From Acomys russatus (taxonomy: Eukaryota; Chordata; Mammalia; Rodentia; Muridae): a DNA stretch of 64,000 nucleotides. The notes beneath the pieces were generated by a model, which did no database searches, had not been told where the DNA came from, and saw only the letters and a list, made by a program, of their open reading frames with translations. The stretch spans positions 18,282,263 through 18,346,262 of the forward strand of contig NC_067152.1 in NCBI RefSeq assembly GCF_903995435.1. The letters run 5' to 3'. Below are positions 55,855 through 64,000 of this stretch, in pieces. The stretch's first letter is position 1. Each line of letters opens with the position of its first letter. The translations under genes were made by a program, and so were the position numbers.

Positions 55855-55985
55855 CATATGCTCCTGCCCACAGTTTCTCTTTTGTCCTGTGCCCCACCCC
55901 CAGCTAGATTTGATCCCCGTCCTTATCTCTCTGTATTTCCTCTCCTACCTGGTTCCCTCTCTTCAACCACTATCTCTGTTGTTCT
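55855..55985 (-). mobile_element. Inverted 5' segment of a third 5'-inverted L1
   Basis: 'CCACAGTTTCTCTTTTGTCC', 'CTTATCTCTCTGTATTTCCT' and 'GTTCCCTCTCTTCAACCACT' match, in the same orientation, the antisense L1 3' UTR at 37930-38045. Orientation flips at about 55985 and the element continues in sense. Confidence 0.8.
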
Positions 55986-56525
55986 CTGAAAGGCTACACC
56001 CAGCAGTGCCTAGAAACAGATGCCGAAATTCACAGCCAAATATTGGGGGAGGAGAAAGGGACCTGGAGGTAACAAGAGCTTCATAAGAAGACCAAGAAGA
56101 CCAACAGAGCTAACTGACCTACTAACTACCTAACTAACAGAGGGGCCTGCTGAGACTGAAGCACCAACCACAGACCTTGCATGAACTGGACATAGGACCA
56201 GTATAAAGTCATAGTTGATGGGTAGCTTAGGCTTTATGGGGTCCTCTATGGAAGGGAGCTGGGGACTCCTTTGCCAGTGTTTTTATTACTTCCCTTCGGT
56301 TGGACTACGTTGCCAGCCACAGGGCAAGAGAGCGTACTCAGGTCTGATGTGACTTGGTGAGCTGGGGTAGGTGGGCAAGGGGCTTTCCTTTTCTGAGAAA
56401 TAGAGGAAGGAGGATGGGGAAGAGGGAAGGAGGGTGGAACTGGGAGGTGAGGAGGGATGGGGCTGCCACCAGAATGTAATATAAATAAATAAATAAGTAA
56501 ATAAATAAAAGCATAAAGAGGGAAA
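55986..56525 (+). mobile_element. L1 3' UTR, sense part of the third 5'-inverted L1
   Basis: 'AAGGCTACACCCAGCAGTGC', 'AAACAGATGCCGAAATTCAC' with 'AGCCAAATATTGGG', 'AGACTGAAGCACCAACCACA', a GGAAGAGGGAAGGAGGG polypurine tract and 'AATGTAATATAAATAAATAA' with (AAAT)n tail. This is the 3' UTR type seen antisense at 37085 and 47019. Confidence 0.85.
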
Positions 56526-57009
56526 ATAATAACATAAGAAGTCAGGCTGGTATGATAAGTTATTTATTACTTCACTTGCAATATTCTAAAATTAGAAACA
56601 TGAGAGCAAGATTGTAAGCATGATATAATAGTTCATGATGTGATAAGAATCTGAGCTGTTCATAAAGAAATGTAAGCACTTTCATGGTAATACTGAAGGT
56701 CATCACAGGCAAGATACACAATAACTACTCTGCGAACAGCCAGCTTAGGCAGTGACCAGCATGGATTCCACTTGTACACACGTTCATCATTACTTCTACT
56801 TATGTCTACAAGGAGTTATTTACTCTATGAAATCTTAGAAACTTGTCTCTGCAATGTCATTGGCAAGAGTGCTCAATAGACCTAGATTCACATCTCATGT
56901 GCTAACATATAAATTAAATATCTTTGGTTGGTTGTCGTATTCTTTAATTTTTACGTTTATGCATTACTTGGCGAGTAGACAGACCATCTTGTCTGTATTC
57001 ATATATAGA
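56526..57009. other. Non-coding sequence, no feature seen
   Basis: Unique-looking AT-rich DNA. Confidence 0.5.
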
Positions 57010-57370
57010 TAATACTAAAGGATGTGATTTGAATGGGGACATGTTCCCCCATAGTCTCATGTGTTTTTACAGTAGGTCTCCCGGCTGGTGGCACTGTTCG
57101 GAAAGATTGTGGAACCATTAGGGGGAAGAGTCTTGCTGGAGGAAGTGAGTCACTCGGCTGTGGACCTTTGAATTCTACAGCTTAGTCCCCCGTCCTGTTT
57201 ACTCTTTGCTTCTTTTCTGTAGACTGAATGCAAACAGATGCTTCAAGCTCTTGCCACCTTAATACCACCTGCCATGTTGGTCTGCACTCTTGCAGTATAG
57301 GCCAGAATATGTCTTTTAGGATTCTTTTGTCAGAGAATTTTATCACAGCAACAAGAAAAGAAAGTACATG
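57010..57370 (+). mobile_element. ORR1-like MaLR LTR
   Basis: 'GATTTGAATGGGGACATGTT', 'GGCTGGTGGCACTGTTCGGA', 'CTTGCTGGAGGAAGTGAGTC', 'CCACCTGCCATGTTGGTC' and the terminal 'TTTTATCACAGCAACAAGAA' with 'AAGAAAGTACATGG' follow the rodent MaLR (ORR1/MT) order. Diverged, solo LTR. Confidence 0.75.
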
Positions 57371-57527
57371 GACTCTATAATTAGGAAATGAAGATTAAAC
57401 TATTTTGACGCATATGAAAAAAATAACATAATCTAATTCATTACATACATAAAACATTTTACCGTTTTAATATTCACATTGTGCCTACAGCTTCACTTAA
57501 AATTGCAAAGTAGTCTGTTTTCATGAC
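57371..57527. other. Spacer between LTR and B1
   Basis: AT-rich, no motif recognised. Confidence 0.5.
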
Positions 57528-57702
57528 TGAAATCTTGCCGGGCGTGGTGGTGCACACCTTTAATCCCAGCACTCGGGAGGCAGAGGCAGGTAGGCCGATG
57601 TGAGTTCAAGGCCAGCCTGGTCTACGAAGTGAGTCCAGGACAGCCAAGGCTACACAGAGAAACTCTGTCTCGTAAAACCAAGAAAAAAAGAGAATGAAAT
57701 CT
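57528..57702 (+). mobile_element. Young B1 SINE with 8-bp target-site duplication
   Basis: Body 57537-57687: 'GCCGGGCGTGGTGGTGCACA', 'CTTTAATCCCAGCACTCGGG', 'TTCAAGGCCAGCCTGGTCTA', 'CGAAGTGAGTCCAGGACAGC' and 'CTACACAGAGAAACTCTGTC', then an A-rich tail. TGAAATCT occurs at 57528-57535 and 57695-57702. It is close to the copy at 39487-39660, suggesting the same young subfamily. Confidence 0.95.
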
Positions 57703-58834
57703 CATTTCATACGCACAGTATCTAGAGACCCTACTGAGATCACTACTAAATAGTGCCTCGTTTTGTTTTTTGTTTTATTCTTCAACCTTGAAATCATCAT
57801 TGTTTACAATGCCACATCATTGACCGTATAATAGACTCATCCTTCAGATATCTTTGTTTTCCTCCCATTCTTCCACTTTCATAGCCTATAGGTGGACAAC
57901 TATACATTAAAAAAAAAATATTATTAGCATGACCAAGACACAGCTTCTGCTAAACTTCCAGCCTTAAGATAATTTCTGCTTCCATCACGCTTCCTAGTTT
58001 ACAGATTCTGTAATCCTATTTTTCCTACTTCATTGGATCTTCTTATATCATGATCTGAGATAGTGATATTACTTGCCTACTTATTATGTTTCAAATATTT
58101 TCTAATAAAGACGTATTTCGGTTCTGAGATGTTTTATATGTAAATATTAAGTTATATAGGCTAGATAACATGAGGGCATAGTAAAAAAAAATGTTAAAGA
58201 ATAAGATATAATATGAACAGAAATGCGATTATTCTCTGGCCCAACAATTTAGTGACCAAGAATGGTCAAAACTGGTGCCATGTGAGTTTCGAGGATATTC
58301 AAACACTGTGATGAACCCAGTTACAAGCTTCAGTATAGCTAGTGAAGAAACACGATTTACAAAATGAGTGAATTCATGGGCTATCTTTATTTTTCTCAGA
58401 ATAAAGAAATTAAGTTGCACGGTTTTATAACCGAATGAAACCCTATGCAGGTAAGTGGTGAATAATCATAATAACAATGGGTGATATTTGTAGAACAACT
58501 CCTGTAACTATGGAATTAATTTGGATTTGTCTTATTTGAATAGCATCTTTATATTTTCACATTTTAATTTTTGTTAGAAAACTGAAGCAAATTCAAGTTT
58601 GAGAATTTTGGTTGAGATATACTTAAAAACATATTTTAACATTATACTTAGAAGTGAATAGATAATTAAATTAATGATAATAAAAAAACACTGTCAATAA
58701 AGTTTTCCCTGCCTGCCTCCTACACGTCAAGAACATTCTAAGGACAGGAATGTAACTAAGGTAGTAAATGTTTGATCACTGCATGAAGCATTGTGTTGTA
58801 TACCCAATACACCACCATGGCATAAATCTACATA
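57703..58834. other. Non-coding sequence, no feature seen
   Basis: AT-rich unique-looking DNA without a recognised element. Confidence 0.5.
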
Positions 58835-58965
58835 CTGGGTAATGGTTCATACATACAGTCTTAGCAGACAGGAGATACAGGCAAAATGGTATAAAGTCCA
58901 AAGTTATCCTTGCCTGTATGTCGAGTTGCAGCCCAGTCTGACATACATGAGACCCTATTTTTTTT
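58835..58965 (+). mobile_element. B1-like SINE, very old
   Basis: 'GGTAATGGTTCATACATACA', 'GTCTTAGCAGACAGGAGATA', 'CAGGCAAAATGG', 'GTTGCAGCCCAGTCTGACAT' and 'ACATGAGACCCTATTTTTTT' follow the B1 order with heavy divergence. Confidence 0.45.
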
Positions 58966-59156
58966 TAAATCTGAGTCATTTGTTTATCTATGAAATATGA
59001 ACATTCTAACCCAATTTCCTTGATTAATTAATGATATTAGTGCTACTTTATAAATAATAGAATCGAGAAACAATATGTTTTGATAGATTGTTTAATATGT
59101 AAGAGCTAGCAGCTGAAATAGCACAGATTCAAGTGCATAAATTCTGGCCCAATTTT
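58966..59156. other. AT-rich spacer
   Basis: No motif recognised. Confidence 0.5.
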
Positions 59157-59325
59157 CTCCTTCCTTCCACCCGCCCTCCCTTCCTCCCTCCGTCCCTTCC
59201 TACCTCTCTGATTCCCTCCCATAATCCTTCCCTCTATCATTCTTATACTTTTCCAGTCCTGGAGCTCAAATTCAGGCTCTGACAAATTCTAGGTAAGTAT
59301 TGGAGTACTGAGTTGGCCCCAGCGC
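59157..59325 (-). mobile_element. Pyrimidine-rich tract and ID/B4-like SINE, antisense
   Basis: A CCTT/CCCT-rich tract (59157-59235) precedes 'CCTGGAGCTCAAATTCAGGC', 'CTAGGTAAGTATTGGAGTAC' and 'TGAGTTGGCCCCAGC', which resemble the reversed tRNA-like head of an ID or B4 SINE. Confidence 0.5.
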
Positions 59326-61049
59326 TGTTGTTTTAGGCCTTGGAGATCACTTCCCACTATCTTATGCATGTATTCCTCACATTCTTCTATAATTTATTGC
59401 TGGCAGGAAAAGTCAAAATAGGAGTTACATATACCCACGGCAATCTTGGTCAGAATTTTAAGGTTTAGGGTTCAATAATGCTAGAGTGAATTATTTATCA
59501 TGCAACACAGAGTGTGACTTTTTTACTTTAAAGATGGGTTTGCAAAGTAAAAAGCAGGTATGCACAGCATTTCTTTTCTTGATGTTTGATACTGGGTAGT
59601 GAAATTGAAGAGGCCAATAATCTTTCTGTATAATACTTAATCAAAAACTGTGACAGTAGCTATTACTCTTTAAAACATTATTAATTAGAATAAGTTTTTT
59701 TTTGCTTCCAAATTAATTCTCCATTTATATTTATGGTCACACACTATAGCATCGCAACACAACTGAAAAAAACACGTTGTTGGATAGTTAGAATATAAAT
59801 GAATGAGAAATGTGCTAATTAATGCAATGACATAAATAATGTGTTTTATTATTTGTAAAATTTGGCTTCATATATATACATATTTGGGGAAGGCAATGTG
59901 TACATTCTCCAGGAAACTAGGAAGCAGGCATGTGAGAGGGAAAGAAAGAGCCTTTAAGGGAAAGTTGTAGGAAGGCTGATAGCTCATGGGAAATGTTGCT
60001 GCAAGATGCAATGCTCAGCGTGGAAGGGGTGAGTGGGGGTGACGTGTCTAGTAGATAGGGGAGCTGAGGGGACAGGGGCTGCGGGAAGATCAAGTAACAA
60101 CACGTGTATGAATTGGCAATACCTGACGGAGGACAAAAGACACAATTCGGTCTCAGTTGAGGTGTGGTTTGAACTTCCCTGTTCAACTGTTCTGAGATAC
60201 TCGGAGCCCTTAAAATGCACAGTCATTACTTGTGAACAGCTTCTGTGAAATACTAAAGGGAAAGTAGCTCTCCCTTTGTAGGAGACCAGGCATGTACTGG
60301 AATGAGAGAAGAGGGTGTTGTTTCCTGAAGGAAAGTGTCAGTAGTCTCGTTTTTCACTTTATAGCAGGCACACTGACCTGAGAACAAGCACTAAGATGTG
60401 GACGAGGCTTGAAGTGACACATAAACTCCCCTTCCATAAGATCCAGGGAACAGCTCTTCTCATGTGCTGTGCTATACTGTGCACCTTGAAACATCATTAG
60501 ATAGAGAGTAATCCAAGCATTTGCCACTTCTTTTAGCTGCCCCCTAAAATAAGAACAGTATTTTAAACATTCACTATGTAGTAGGTACTTTTTTAGTCAT
60601 CTGTGCCTCAGGAACACACAGCGTGTGATTAGTCTGAGCTGATATGTGACCTCGGAGTGAGAAACTGCATGAAATCCCATACAATATTTTCTTTTAAAAT
60701 ATAGCTGTTGAGCTTAAAATTAGATGTGTAGTGCTTACATCACATTCCTTTCTATTGGAAAGCTTTGTTCCAGGTCTCAAAGCATCCATAACAAATGAGC
60801 CTGTAGAGAAAAGTAGAAGCGTCTTTGCTAGCCTCCTGCCTATTGGCGAAAACCTGTTTCCTAGCTTGTTAATCCCAAGAAAGCAAGAGAAGGAATCACA
60901 CAAGGAAAGACAAAGATGAGCAGGACATCTTTCCTTTTCACTAGATAGGATCTTTACCCGAGAATCAGACAGGAAGCAGCTTCTTGATAATACAAATTTA
61001 TAATTAACTACATCAGAGATGCAAGGAATATGTCCCAATCTGGCCTTGC
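59326..61049. other. Non-coding sequence, no feature seen
   Basis: About 1.7 kb. Overlapping frames on both strands at 59917-60248 and 60694-61113 show no recognisable domain; the latter, 139 codons on the minus strand, is the longest non-repeat frame here but has no coding support. Confidence 0.5.
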
Positions 61050-61312
61050 TTAAGCCAGGAAGCCAAGGACATGAGCAAGTCCTTACAAATCCCATTTCCA
61101 AACACAGAGACACTCAACATACTGTGCTCACCAGCTCTCATCATCAGAGAAATACAAATGGAAACCACATGAGGCACCACCTCATATCTACCAGAACGCC
61201 TGGCAGCCAAATGGGTAGCAATAGCTTGCATGTCACGGCGAGGAGGGAGAGAAAATGGGACACACGTTCAGTGTTGGCAGAAATGTAAAATGCATTACTA
61301 TGAGAAGCTGGG

Positions 61313-61480
61313 TGAGCCCAGTGCGGTGACGCACACCTTTAATCCCACCACTCAGAATGCAGAGGCTGGCGGATCTCTGTGAGTTTGAGGCCAGCCTGAT
61401 CAACAAAGCATGTCTAGGACAGCCAGAGCAACTATATAGGGAAACCCTTTCTTGAACTGCTGCCCCCACCCTCCCCCCAA
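61313..61480 (+). mobile_element. B1 SINE nested in L1
   Basis: 'CCCAGTGCGGTGACGCACAC', 'CTTTAATCCCACCACTCAGA', 'GAGTTTGAGGCCAGCCTGAT' and 'ATATAGGGAAACCCTTTCTT', with a C-rich then A-rich tail. It keeps CpG sites and is moderately young. Confidence 0.88.
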
Positions 61481-61630
61481 AAAATCCAAAGGAGTTGAAA
61501 GAACTTCAAGAGGAAACACTGTATGCATTTGTATGGCTGCATATATCTCACCGTTATTCATAATAACTAAAATATGAGATTAACTTAGTGGTCTATATCA
61601 ATAGTTGAAATGAATAAAAAATGTGATATA

Positions 61631-61800
61631 TGGGGCCAATGAGATGGCTTAGTGGATAAAGCTGACTACCTTCAAGCCTGACTGCCTGAGTTTGGTAGTT
61701 TGGATCAACATGAGAGGAGAAAAGTGATGTCTACAAGTTGATTTCTGACTTCTACATGCATACAGACACACAAACATACACATATTAAATGTAATAATAA
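61631..61800 (+). mobile_element. B3-type SINE nested in L1
   Basis: 'GGGGCCAATGAGATGGCTTA', 'CAAGCCTGACTGCCTGAGTT', 'GTCTACAAGTTGATTTCTGA' with 'CTTCTACATGCATACAG' and a CA-rich tail match the B3 body. Confidence 0.85.
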
Positions 61801-61833
61801 TCATTATCAATTATATTACTACTGCTGCTGCTG

Positions 61834-61834
61834 A

Positions 61835-61896
<62 letters not shown>
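61834..61896. repeat. (ATT)n microsatellite
   Basis: About 21 perfect trinucleotide units preceded by TACTACTGCTGCTGCTG. It lies between the tail of a B3 and an antisense B1. Confidence 0.97.
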
Positions 61897-61904
61897 GTTT
61901 TTTC

Positions 61905-61993
61905 AATAAAAGGTTTTTCTGGGTAACAGCTCTGAGTTTCCTGAACTCACTTTGTAGACCAGGTTGGCCTTGAACTCACAAAAATCTGCACTT
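61905..61993 (-). mobile_element. Truncated B1 SINE, antisense
   Basis: 'AAAAGGTTTTTCTGGGTAAC', 'TGAACTCACTTTGTAGACCA' and 'GGTTGGCCTTGAACTCACAA' are the right two thirds of a B1 in reverse. It stops just before a second antisense B1. Confidence 0.8.
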
Positions 61994-62017
61994 TCTATTT
62001 CTGTTTTTGTTTTTTGT

Positions 62018-62167
62018 TTTGTTTTTCAAGACAAGTTTCTCTTTGTAGCAGCCCTGGCTTACCTGGGCTCACTCTACATGTCAGCCTAGCCTCGAACTCT
62101 CAGAGATCTACCTGCTTCTGCCTCCCAAGTGCTGAGATTAAAGGCATGCACCACCACATCTGGCCTT
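62018..62167 (-). mobile_element. B1 SINE, antisense
   Basis: 'TTCAAGACAAGTTTCTCTTT', 'GTCAGCCTAGCCTCGAACTC', 'CTGCTTCTGCCTCCCAAGTG' and 'GATTAAAGGCATGCACCACC' with 'ACATCTGGCC'. The reversed A-rich tail is at 61995-62017. It may have inserted into the B1 at 61905. Confidence 0.88.
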
Positions 62168-62509
62168 ATGGTGTTATTTTTTTAATAGTGATACGCAGTG
62201 ATACAATATTTAGCATCAACCCAGAGAATCCTGTTCTCTGTGGTGATGTAGAAATTGGAGCAAGTTCCCTCAAGTGCAATATGCAAGCACAGAGACATGA
62301 ACACATAATGATTTCACTCGTATATGGTACCTTAAAAAGTTAGTTCCTCAAGGCAGAGGATGTAGTTATAGTGGACAGCGGTAGTGAAGGTGGAGATATG
62401 AAGACACACAAGTCAGAAGACCTTCAGTATCAGTCACACAGGAGGACTAAGTTGGCGAGTTCTTGAGAATGGGATGGATATGGAAGAAAAACGATGCAAC
62501 ATTTGGCTG

Positions 62510-62845
62510 CTTAAATGAGAATTGTCCCTAGGTTCATATATTTGTGTACGTGACTGGAGTTGGTCGTCCTGTTTAGGTAGGTTTAGGAGGTTTTCACTGA
62601 GGGTGTGTTTTGAAGTTTCCAAAGTGCTCAAACCAGTTCCAGTTTGCTCTCTACTTTTCATTGGCTGTTCAAGATGTAAGCTCTCAGATGCTACTCTCAT
62701 TGTCACATTGCCACCCTCTGCTTTTCTGTAGCCATTATTACGGACCCTAAGCTTCTGCCACTGTGAGTTGAAAATAAACTGTTTCTTCAGTAAGTTGCCT
62801 TGGTAGTGTTACTTTAACACCAATGCTAGAAAAGTAACAAATGTA
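62510..62845 (+). mobile_element. ORR1-like MaLR LTR
   Basis: 'TTGTCCCTAGGTTCATATAT', 'GTGTTTTGAAGTTTCC', 'CAAGATGTAAGCTCTCAGAT', 'GTGAGTTGAAAATAAACTGT' with 'TTCTTCAGTAAGTTGCCTTG' and the end 'GCTAGAAAAGTAACAAATG' follow the ORR1-class MaLR LTR order. 'AATAAA' near 62771 corresponds to the LTR polyadenylation region. Confidence 0.75.
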
Positions 62846-64000
62846 GTCTTATGAATAGCCACATAGGATTTTAAGTGTTTTCACTACAAAGTTATATCTG
62901 TATCGTAATAATATGTTACCTAGGTCTGCATGGCCATGCAAATTACTATTTACTGAGCCAATGTGTTATATACAATAAATACATATGTTGCATCAATAAA
63001 TAAAAATGTTAATATTCTGAAAGAATTAACTACAAAAGTGAGTTCATGGGTTCTAGTTCCAATTAGTGCCTTGCACAATCTTATTCAGAGGGCCCCTCAC
63101 TCAGATGTTCCAGAAGATTTACAGATTTTTTTTCTTGAGTAAATGCTACATAGATCCAAACCAAAGCGTCTGATTCTAATTGCCTTCTTTGTCTCCTACA
63201 ATGAAAGTTGCTTGCCCGTAGTCATTTTACTTGCATAGACATCTGAGAATTCTATTATTTAATGCAGCTTAGGGATGTGCTGAGCTCAATAGAATATAAG
63301 ATCTTACAATGTTCTCTATGACCCGAGGAAAGATTCAAAGTACTAGTGTACATAGGCTATGATCATTTGCATGCTTGACCCTTGGTGAGAAAAAAGTGTG
63401 TCACAGGCATGAGTTATTGACCCTGGCCTCAGAGAATAAATACACACAGAGGTGAACAAAACTCAGACAAGGAGACAGAGCTTATGAAAAAACAAGAAAG
63501 ATACATTTGTTGCCAACAACTGACTAGTGATGCTATTTCTTGCCTCTTGTATTATGCCTCGAGCAACTACTGTAAGCTGGTGCAGGGCTTGTGTTTTGTA
63601 ATTGTGGATGTAATGGTAATCAGAAAAAAAATTACTATTCTGAAATCCAGGGCATAGCATGATGCAAATGCACATATTCCTCTTAGCTTATCGCTATTGT
63701 TGAGGCCTGGAGGCATATGAAGGAAGGGAGGTTACAAAGAAGTAAATTATGAGCAAGTTAGAAAGCATCTTTATAGTTTGTCAATAAGTATTGATTAGCT
63801 GAGTATTCTTCCATAGGAAGATCAGCTGTATGGAATACAGAGGACGTCCAATAATATTGTTCTTAGGTGTCCTTACTCCCTGGAGATTGGAAAGCAGTTC
63901 CTTTGAAATCTAGGGACATATGAGGGATAGGATAATGATTATCATCTTATCACTATGAAACAGATAGTTTTAGTATGTTATAAAAATCAAAACCAATACA
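62846..64000. other. Non-coding sequence, no feature seen
   Basis: About 1.15 kb of AT-rich unique-looking DNA to the end of the window. The 70-codon frame at 63463-63675 (-) shows no domain. Confidence 0.5.

Larger units (their letters stand above)
61050..62480 (+). mobile_element. Older mammalian-type L1 ORF2 end, carrying nested SINEs
   Basis: 'CATCATCAGAGAAATACAAA' with 'TGGAAACCACATGAGGCACC' and 'ACCTCATATCTACCAGAACG' (61138-61200), 'ATCTCACCGTTATTCATAAT' with 'AACTAAAATATGAG' (61547-61578) and, after the SINEs, 'CACTCGTATATGGTACCTTA' with 'AAAAAGTTAGTTCC' (62316-62348) are successive parts of an older L1 ORF2 3' end. It is split by a B1 (61313-61460), a B3 (61631-61800), (ATT)n and two antisense B1s. 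No frame survives. Confidence 0.7.

Noticed and set aside
60694..61113. 139-codon minus-strand frame
   Set aside because: No domain, no signal of coding bias, and it runs into L1-homologous sequence at its start.
61834..61896. Regularly spaced short repeats, considered as a CRISPR-like array
   Set aside because: A pure trinucleotide microsatellite with no spacers, in a mammalian genome.

Overview
The window is non-coding nuclear DNA from a mammal, almost certainly a muroid rodent. It is AT-rich and contains many SINEs of the rodent-restricted B1, B2/B3, B4 and ID types, rodent LINE-1 (L1) copies with pyrimidine-rich 3' UTRs, MaLR-type LTRs, and long perfect microsatellites. B1 copies at 39487-39660 and 57537-57687 carry a 'GTGAGTCCAGGACAGCC' right end. 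As I remember hamster and vole B1 copies, theirs differ here, so I place the source in Muroidea without choosing a family. I found no intact protein-coding gene, rRNA, tRNA gene, CRISPR array or bacterial-type operon. Every longer open frame either lies in a repeat or lacks coding support. The window could be intergenic or intronic; the sequence does not decide.

Layout. 1-6.5 kb: single-copy AT-rich DNA with L1 tails, a B3 SINE next to a (GT)n tract, a perfect 20-bp inverted repeat at 3987-4049 and a MaLR LTR. 6.7-11.2 kb: an antisense L1 (3' UTR plus much of ORF2) carrying two small nested retro-insertions, an expanded (TA)n/(TG)n tract and a second 3' UTR copy. 11.2-25 kb: microsatellites, two separated B4-like halves, old B1/B3/L1 pieces, an A15-GGGC-T16 hairpin beside a possible retrocopy at 17592-18170, and a cluster of tRNA-derived SINEs ending in a B2 with target-site duplications (24.5-25.2 kb). 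25-37 kb: mostly unique sequence with a MaLR LTR, B1, B4 and B3 copies, a third short L1-tail cassette and a likely processed pseudogene at 31.2-31.4 kb. 37-41 kb: a 5'-inverted L1, a rodent repeat, a young B1 with a perfect 17-bp duplication, an MT-type LTR and a B3. 41-44.3 kb: mainly unique. 44.4-50.3 kb: a sense L1 split by an LTR-like insertion and by a second 5'-inverted L1 with LTR-like and microsatellite sequence. 50.3-57.7 kb: L1 3' UTR, B3, B1, ID and B4 SINEs, a compound CA/TA/GA microsatellite, a third 5'-inverted L1, a MaLR LTR and a B1. 57.7-64 kb: unique DNA, then an older mammalian-type L1 with nested B1, B3 and (ATT)n, and a MaLR LTR.

No genes cooperate here; the history is one of retrotransposition. 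The observations most worth checking are: a short L1-tail cassette whose copies share nearly the same 5' end (possibly a discrete non-autonomous retroposon); three twin-primed L1s within 19 kb; an LTR-like insertion with a 28-bp tandem repeat; the two hairpins; and one retrocopy with a recognisable reading frame. I found no convincing new molecular system.
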